DNA of 10,691 nt from AA29 sp041481445 (GTDB taxonomy: Bacteria; Acidobacteriota; Vicinamibacteria; Fen-336). The stretch spans positions 1 to 10,691 of the forward strand of contig JBGPBV010000200.1 of NCBI GenBank assembly GCA_041481445.1, read 5' to 3'. Position numbers and translations under genes: made by a program. Each line of letters opens with the position of its first letter. Within the stretch, counting starts at the first letter, position 1. The notes beneath the pieces were generated by a model that had not been told where the DNA came from, made no database searches, and saw only the letters and a list, made by a program, of their open reading frames with translations. This document shows, one piece after another, positions 7,815 to 10,691 of the stretch.

Positions 7815-7818
7815 AGTT

Positions 7819-7940
7819 TTATCTCAGGGGGGGAACGCTGCGCCTCATGCGGATGGGCTCCGGCTCCCCCCCTGAAACCCCCCGTCGCTCGGCGCCGCCG
7901 CGAACGGCGGCGTCGCCGAGCTCACTGGTCGGGGTGCTCA
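7819..7940 (-). CDS. Possible 40-residue small protein between the two ligase genes
   Basis: An ATG at 7940 overlaps the TGA of the ATP-grasp gene (ATGA) and opens a 40-codon frame ending in TAA, 4 bp before the TTG of the YbdK-like gene. The product would be hydrophilic and rich in Gly, Glu, Pro and Arg, with no helix, cysteine or signal sequence. In its favour: the 4-base overlap is typical of coupled operon genes, and the frame fills the whole spacer. Against it: the second half uses less favoured codons (CGA, TCA, AGA, GTT), no family is recognised, and the DNA is dominated by inverted repeats that may be the real function. It could be a true small protein, a leader-type ORF that sets ribosome position on the hairpins, or chance. 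Confidence 0.35.
7824..7875 (-). repeat. Perfect 11-bp inverted repeat around a 30-bp loop, before the YbdK-like start
   Basis: TCAGGGGGGGA (7824-7834) and TCCCCCCCTGA (7865-7875) are exact reverse complements. In the leftward mRNA the downstream arm ends about 9 nt before the TTG start of the YbdK-like gene and overlaps its only ribosome-binding candidate (GAG). There is no run of U after it, so it does not look like an ordinary intrinsic terminator; a role in controlling translation or mRNA stability is inferred. Confidence 0.6.
7888..7920 (-). repeat. GC-rich hairpin with TTCG loop downstream of the ATP-grasp gene
   Basis: In the leftward transcript this reads CTCGGC-GAC-GCCGCCG-TTCG-CGGCGGC-GCCGAG: a 13-bp stem with a 3-nt bulge and a TTCG loop. 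It starts 17 bp after the ATP-grasp stop codon. The following bases are CGACGGGGGG rather than a T tract, so it is better seen as a processing or stability hairpin, or part of an attenuator with the adjacent inverted repeat, than as a full terminator. Confidence 0.6.
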
Positions 7941-9281
7941 TTTCGGCTCCACCAGGAACGCCGGGACTTGTCCGCCGCCCGACGTCACGTTGGCGAGCGA
8001 GGTGCCGGACAGGCGGGTCAGGAAGCCTTCGACCTCGCCTTGGAACACGAACGGGTCGAGGTCGACGACGAGGTCGCGGAAGCGAAGGTCGGGGGCGAGC
8101 TCGGGGAAGCTCCGCCGCTGCAGGTCTACCTTCTCCTGGACCACGTACGACGCGCGCAGGGCCGTGGCCAGGGCCTCGTCCCACTCCGACTCCGAGGCCT
8201 CCCAGCCGATGAAGACGCCCTTTCCGCCGTACTCGTCGTTGGGCTTGAGCACGAGGTGGTGGCGGTGCGCGCGGACCCAGGGGACGAGGTCGACGGCCTG
8301 GCCCTGGCGCGTGGTGCGCCCCTCGCGTACGCGCCGGGTCCAGGGGACGTGGGCGGCGATCGCGCGGTGCTCGTGCTCGGTCAGGAACGGCTGGACCTCG
8401 TCGTCGGTGAGCACGGCGAAGATCGCCTTCTTGTGGATGGGCTTGCACCGGAACGGGTTCACGACGGTGACCGCGCGGTCCCGAATGGCGCGGAGGAGCG
8501 GCTGCAGCAGCTCGACCTTCTCGAGGAACTCGTTCGTGAGGAGCCGCTTGTAGACGATGTCGATGGCGGTGCCCTCGTGGCGGAGCCGTCCGTCCTCGTA
8601 GACGAGGTGCCGCGGGTCGCAGACCAGGGCGGGGTAGCCCTTCGTCTCGAAGAAGTCGCGGAAGAGGTGGTGCTCGCTGCGGGTGGGCACCTCCTCGTAG
8701 TCGACGATGGCGATGGTGGGCCGCTCCTCGCGACCGCCGGCCTCGCGGTGGCAGGCGAGCAGCGTGTCGAGGAGGCGCTCGCGGGCCTGGAAGCGCCGGA
8801 GGCGCCAGCGCTCCTGGAACCGCTTCATGACCGGCAGCTCCAGGAAGATGTCGACGAGCACCTCGTTGTAGGCGATGCCGGCCGGGCTCTCCGCGTTGAG
8901 CTCCACGAACCGGTAGGCGTCGGTGGTGATGAACGAATCCAGGCGCGAGGTCGGGGAGGAGCGGCGGTATCCGGGGTCGATGCGTACGAGGTCGCGCTCT
9001 TCCGGCGTGAGGTCCACGCGGTCCCACAGGCCCTCGCCCAGGCGCTCCTCCACCTTCTCCACCGCCCGGAAGATGTCGCGGCACACCCCGCGGATCGCCT
9101 CGTAGTCGGAGGGGGAGACGAAGTTGGGGCGGGGGAACGCGCAGAGGACGCGCCCCCCGAAGGTGAGGCGGGCCTCCCGCATCCGGTCGAGGAACCGCGC
9201 CTCGAGCTCCTCCACCAGCGCCGCGTCGTCGCGGAGCAGGCGGTGATACTCCTCGGCGGCGCGGTCGGCCAGGGGATCCAC
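7938..9281 (-). CDS. Circularly permuted ATP-grasp ligase-like protein
   Basis: The product is 447 residues from GTG 9281, the first start after the divergent spacer; the out-of-frame ATG at 9289 gives no coherent protein. Signatures read by eye: RFVELNAESPAGIAYNEVL in the N-terminal half, typical of preATP-grasp/glutathionylspermidine-synthase-like and circularly permuted ATP-grasp proteins; NPFRCKPIHKKAIFAVL in the middle; VLKPNDEYGGKGVFIGWE (344-361), the glycine-rich ATP-binding lid with its lysine; YVVQEKV and a final RLSGTSLANVTSGGGQVPAF segment, the usual end of such proteins. ATP-grasp enzymes of this type activate a carboxylate as acyl phosphate and join it to an amine; the substrate here is not known. 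It heads the leftward operon with a second ligase (YbdK type), a pairing seen in other bacteria and consistent with two successive amide-bond steps. No Shine-Dalgarno precedes the GTG. Confidence 0.78.
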   Translation of the reverse strand: MDPLADRAAEEYHRLLRDDAALVEELEARFLDRMREARLTFGGRVLCAFPRPNFVSPSDYEAIRGVCRDIFRAVEKVEERLGEGLWDRVDLTPEERDLVRIDPGYRRSSPTSRLDSFITTDAYRFVELNAESPAGIAYNEVLVDIFLELPVMKRFQERWRLRRFQARERLLDTLLACHREAGGREERPTIAIVDYEEVPTRSEHHLFRDFFETKGYPALVCDPRHLVYEDGRLRHEGTAIDIVYKRLLTNEFLEKVELLQPLLRAIRDRAVTVVNPFRCKPIHKKAIFAVLTDDEVQPFLTEHEHRAIAAHVPWTRRVREGRTTRQGQAVDLVPWVRAHRHHLVLKPNDEYGGKGVFIGWEASESEWDEALATALRASYVVQEKVDLQRRSFPELAPDLRFRDLVVDLDPFVFQGEVEGFLTRLSGTSLANVTSGGGQVPAFLVEPK

Positions 9282-9287
9282 GGCTGC

Positions 9288-9316
9288 ATTGTACCCACCC
9301 GTGCGAGCCTCTACAC
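9288..9316 (-). promoter_or_regulatory. Candidate promoter of the leftward ligase operon (possibly leaderless)
   Basis: On the reverse strand TACAAT (9293-9288) matches the -10 consensus at 5 of 6 positions. Its last base lies 7 bases before the G of GTG 9281, so transcription could start at the start codon itself, giving a leaderless mRNA; this fits the lack of a ribosome site. The -35 region is weak (GTGTAG or TGTAGA, depending on spacing). Confidence 0.4.
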
Positions 9317-9317
9317 T
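9289..9317 (+). promoter_or_regulatory. Candidate sigma-70 promoter of the first EF-hand gene
   Basis: TTGTAC (9289-9294) and TACACT (9312-9317) are 17 bp apart, with 3/6 and 4/6 consensus matches. A start near 9324 would leave a leader of about 16 nt holding the strong ribosome site AGGAGGA (9327-9333). The -35 shares five bases with the -10 of the opposing promoter. Confidence 0.4.
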
Positions 9318-9339
9318 CGGAGTATCAGGAGGACCGCGA

Positions 9340-9939
9340 ATGCAAGTGCGTCCCGTCGGCATCTCACTGGTCGTACTTGGCCTGGTCAGCGTGGCGTCCG
9401 CCGCGCAGGCCCAGACCCGTGACGAGACTTTCAATGCCTGGGACGGCAACCATGACGGCCGGCTCGAGCTGGGCGAGATGCAGGCCAACAAGGCCAATTT
9501 CAAGGCCCTGGACTGCAACCACGACGGCTTCCTGTCCCGGGACGAGTTCGTCAACCGGTACCGGTGCGACCAGAACAACGCGGCGGCCTCGCCCGTGCCG
9601 GCCCCACTCCCCGTCACCCCCGCCACCCCCGGCACCACCCGCGACGAGTTCGCCCGGCTCGATCGGAACGGCGACGGCACGCTCACGCGCGGGGAGTGGC
9701 ACGGGTCGCGCGCGGCGTTCGACGACATGGACCGGAACCGCGACGGTGTCGTGAGCCTGAGCGAGTATCGACGCGAGTCGAGGGATGCGTCTGCGGCGTC
9801 GTCCCGCTTCGACAGCCTGGACCGCAACGGCGACGGCGTGCTCTCCCGCGACGAGTGGAGGGGCCAGAGCGTCTCGTTCGCCACCGCCGATCGCAACCGG
9901 GACGGCGTGATCGACCGCGACGAGTTCTCGCGCCTGTAA
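9340..9939 (+). CDS. Secreted EF-hand calcium-binding protein (six loops)
   Basis: The product is 199 residues from ATG 9340, placed 6 nt after AGGAGGA. A signal peptide (basic R4, hydrophobic 6-22) ends in AQA, so cleavage after A24 gives mature QTRDETF. Six canonical EF-hand loops of the D-x-N-x-D-G-x-x-x-x-x-E type lie at 35-46, 58-69, 108-119, 131-142, 161-172 and 184-195, all with the acidic residues for Ca2+ binding. Loops form close pairs; an Ala/Pro/Thr linker (81-100) separates the first pair from the rest. C59 and C76 are the only cysteines in the mature protein and are conserved in the paralog, so a disulfide is likely in the periplasm. Proteins of this kind bind calcium outside the cytoplasm; no enzymatic domain is seen. 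The next gene is a tandem paralog. Confidence 0.92.
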   Translation: MQVRPVGISLVVLGLVSVASAAQAQTRDETFNAWDGNHDGRLELGEMQANKANFKALDCNHDGFLSRDEFVNRYRCDQNNAAASPVPAPLPVTPATPGTTRDEFARLDRNGDGTLTRGEWHGSRAAFDDMDRNRDGVVSLSEYRRESRDASAASSRFDSLDRNGDGVLSRDEWRGQSVSFATADRNRDGVIDRDEFSRL

Positions 9940-10003
9940 CCCGCCCTCCCGCTTCACCTGCCGAGCCGTGCGTCCCCATTGGGTGACGAGGTGTGCCTGA
10001 ACG

Positions 10004-10028
10004 GGCGGTAAGTCGCTGGCGGTCAGTC
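10004..10028 (+). repeat. Two 11-bp direct repeats upstream of the sigma-54-type promoter
   Basis: GGCGGTAAGTC (10004-10014) and GGCGGTCAGTC (10018-10028) differ at one base and repeat with a 14-bp period. They end 7 bp before the -24 element. They may be a regulator site, although enhancer-binding proteins usually act from further upstream. Confidence 0.45.
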
Positions 10029-10035
10029 CCGCGGC

Positions 10036-10051
10036 TGGCACCCGCTTTGCT
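10036..10051 (+). promoter_or_regulatory. Sigma-54 (RpoN) -24/-12 promoter of the second EF-hand gene
   Basis: TGGCAC (10036-10041) and TTGCT (10047-10051) have the defining GG-N10-GC spacing (10037-10038 and 10049-10050) and match the consensus TGGCAC-N5-TTGC exactly. Transcription would start near 10061-10062, about 25 nt before ATG 10087, leaving room for the ribosome site. RpoN promoters need an AAA+ activator; none is encoded in the window. Confidence 0.7.
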
Positions 10052-10086
10052 TTCGCCCATCTGGAGTAGCACGGAGGATAAATCGA

Positions 10087-10691
10087 ATGCACCAGCGTCA
10101 TCTTCGTATTTCATTGACCATATTGGGTTTGGCCGTGGCCGTCCCTGCCGTCCAGGCCCAGACGCGCGACGACAATTTCAACGCCTGGGACGCCAACCGC
10201 GATGGCCGGCTCGAGATGGGGGAGATGCAGGAGAACAAGGCCAACTTCAAGGCCATGGACTGCGACCATGACGGCTACCTGTCGCGCGACGAGTTCGTGA
10301 ACCGGTATCGGTGCGACGAGAACAACGCGGCGGCGGCGGTCGCCCCGGACCCTGTTCCTCTCCCTCTCACGGCCCCCATCACTCCCAGCGCGGTCGCCCG
10401 CGACGAGTTCTGGCGTCTCGACCGCAACCAGGACGGCGTGCTGACGCGCGGCGAGTGGGTGTCGGGTACGGACAACTTCCGCCTCTACGACCGCAACAAC
10501 GACGGCCGCATTACCAGAGACGAGTACCTGAACCCGCTGGACGCGAGCAACTCTGAGGCCCGCTTCCAGGCTGAGGACCGCAACAACGATGGCGTCGTCA
10601 CGCGCAGCGAGTGGAGCGGATCGCGCTCGACGTTCGACGACATGGACCGCAATCGCGACGGCCGGCTCAGCCGGGCCGAGTACGAGAACAC
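10087..10691 (+). CDS. Secreted EF-hand calcium-binding protein, paralog (runs off right edge)
   Basis: An ATG at 10087, 9 nt after GGAGG (10073-10077), opens a frame of 201 codons with no stop before the window ends. It has a signal peptide (hydrophobic about 8-22; VQA, cut after A24) and mature QTRDDNF. Residues 1-80 align without gaps to the 9340-9939 protein, including C59 and C76; the following linker is a few residues longer. Six EF-hand loops are complete in the window (35-46, 58-69, 112-123, 135-146, 164-175, 187-198), each with D at 1, N or D at 3, D at 5, G at 6 and E at 12. The two proteins are tandem duplicates that have since diverged, mostly in the linker and C-terminal loops. 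The RpoN-type promoter upstream suggests conditional expression, unlike the first copy. Confidence 0.9.
   Translation, partial: MHQRHLRISLTILGLAVAVPAVQAQTRDDNFNAWDANRDGRLEMGEMQENKANFKAMDCDHDGYLSRDEFVNRYRCDENNAAAAVAPDPVPLPLTAPITPSAVARDEFWRLDRNQDGVLTRGEWVSGTDNFRLYDRNNDGRITRDEYLNPLDASNSEARFQAEDRNNDGVVTRSEWSGSRSTFDDMDRNRDGRLSRAEYEN

Larger units (their letters stand above)
9940..10086. other. Spacer between the EF-hand paralogs
   Basis: This 147-bp stretch has no credible ORF and no clear intrinsic terminator after the first EF-hand gene; the short CCCATTGGG palindrome at 9975-9983 has no T tract. It does hold a direct repeat, a -24/-12 promoter and a good ribosome site for the second paralog. 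Confidence 0.7.

Noticed and set aside
7041..9422. Long rightward ORF (793 codons) across the ligase genes
   Set aside because: It is antisense to two recognisable ligase-type proteins, has biased composition (Glu/Val/Arg/Gly/His) and no domain; typical high-GC shadow.
9282..9896. N-terminal extension of the ATP-grasp protein through the EF-hand gene
   Set aside because: The extension is antisense to a clear EF-hand protein; the family-like sequence begins at about GTG 9281.
9975..9983. CCCATTGGG palindrome as a terminator of the first EF-hand gene
   Set aside because: The stem is 4 bp with a 1-base loop and no T run follows.

Overview
The window is very GC-rich (by eye around 70%), with strong G/C preference at third codon positions and long antisense shadow ORFs. 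Signal peptides, sigma-70-like and sigma-54-like promoters and several GT-C membrane glycosyltransferases point to a high-GC bacterium. A Gram-negative environmental lineage (Methylomirabilota/Rokubacteria-, Acidobacteriota- or Myxococcota-like) is a guess from composition and gene types; there is no rRNA or other marker gene.

Left part (1-3986): the N-terminal 173 codons of an AftB-like GT-C membrane protein run leftward off the edge. A 113-bp divergent spacer follows, holding a good sigma-70 promoter. Three rightward genes come next: a secreted protein with a Pro/Asp/Phe-rich repeat tail (633-1403), a membrane-anchored protein with a C-terminal putative beta domain (1459-2310), and a GT39/PMT_2-type glycosyltransferase (2310-3986). 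The last two overlap by one base.

Middle part (3994-9281, leftward): this looks like one operon. In transcription order it holds a circularly permuted ATP-grasp ligase-like protein, a possible 40-codon ORF joined by an ATGA overlap and lying on two strong inverted repeats, a YbdK-family (GCS2) carboxylate-amine ligase, and a 903-residue fusion of a GT-C membrane domain to a large soluble tail. The operon converges on the left cluster with only 7 bp between stop codons. The last ~180 residues of the fusion protein align by eye with the C-terminal half of the 1459-2310 product, so the two convergent units share a domain. Inference: the region makes or decorates a lipid-linked or cell-surface glycan, and the two amide-bond ligases may modify a small molecule, polyamine or peptide.

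Right part (9282-10691): a 58-bp divergent spacer leads to two tandem paralogous genes for secreted EF-hand proteins, each with six canonical calcium-binding loops and two conserved cysteines; the second runs off the right edge. The first has a sigma-70-like promoter overlapping the divergent one. The second has a near-consensus -24/-12 (sigma-54) promoter preceded by an 11-bp direct repeat, so the two paralogs are probably controlled differently.

No tRNA, rRNA, CRISPR array, insertion sequence or phage gene was seen.
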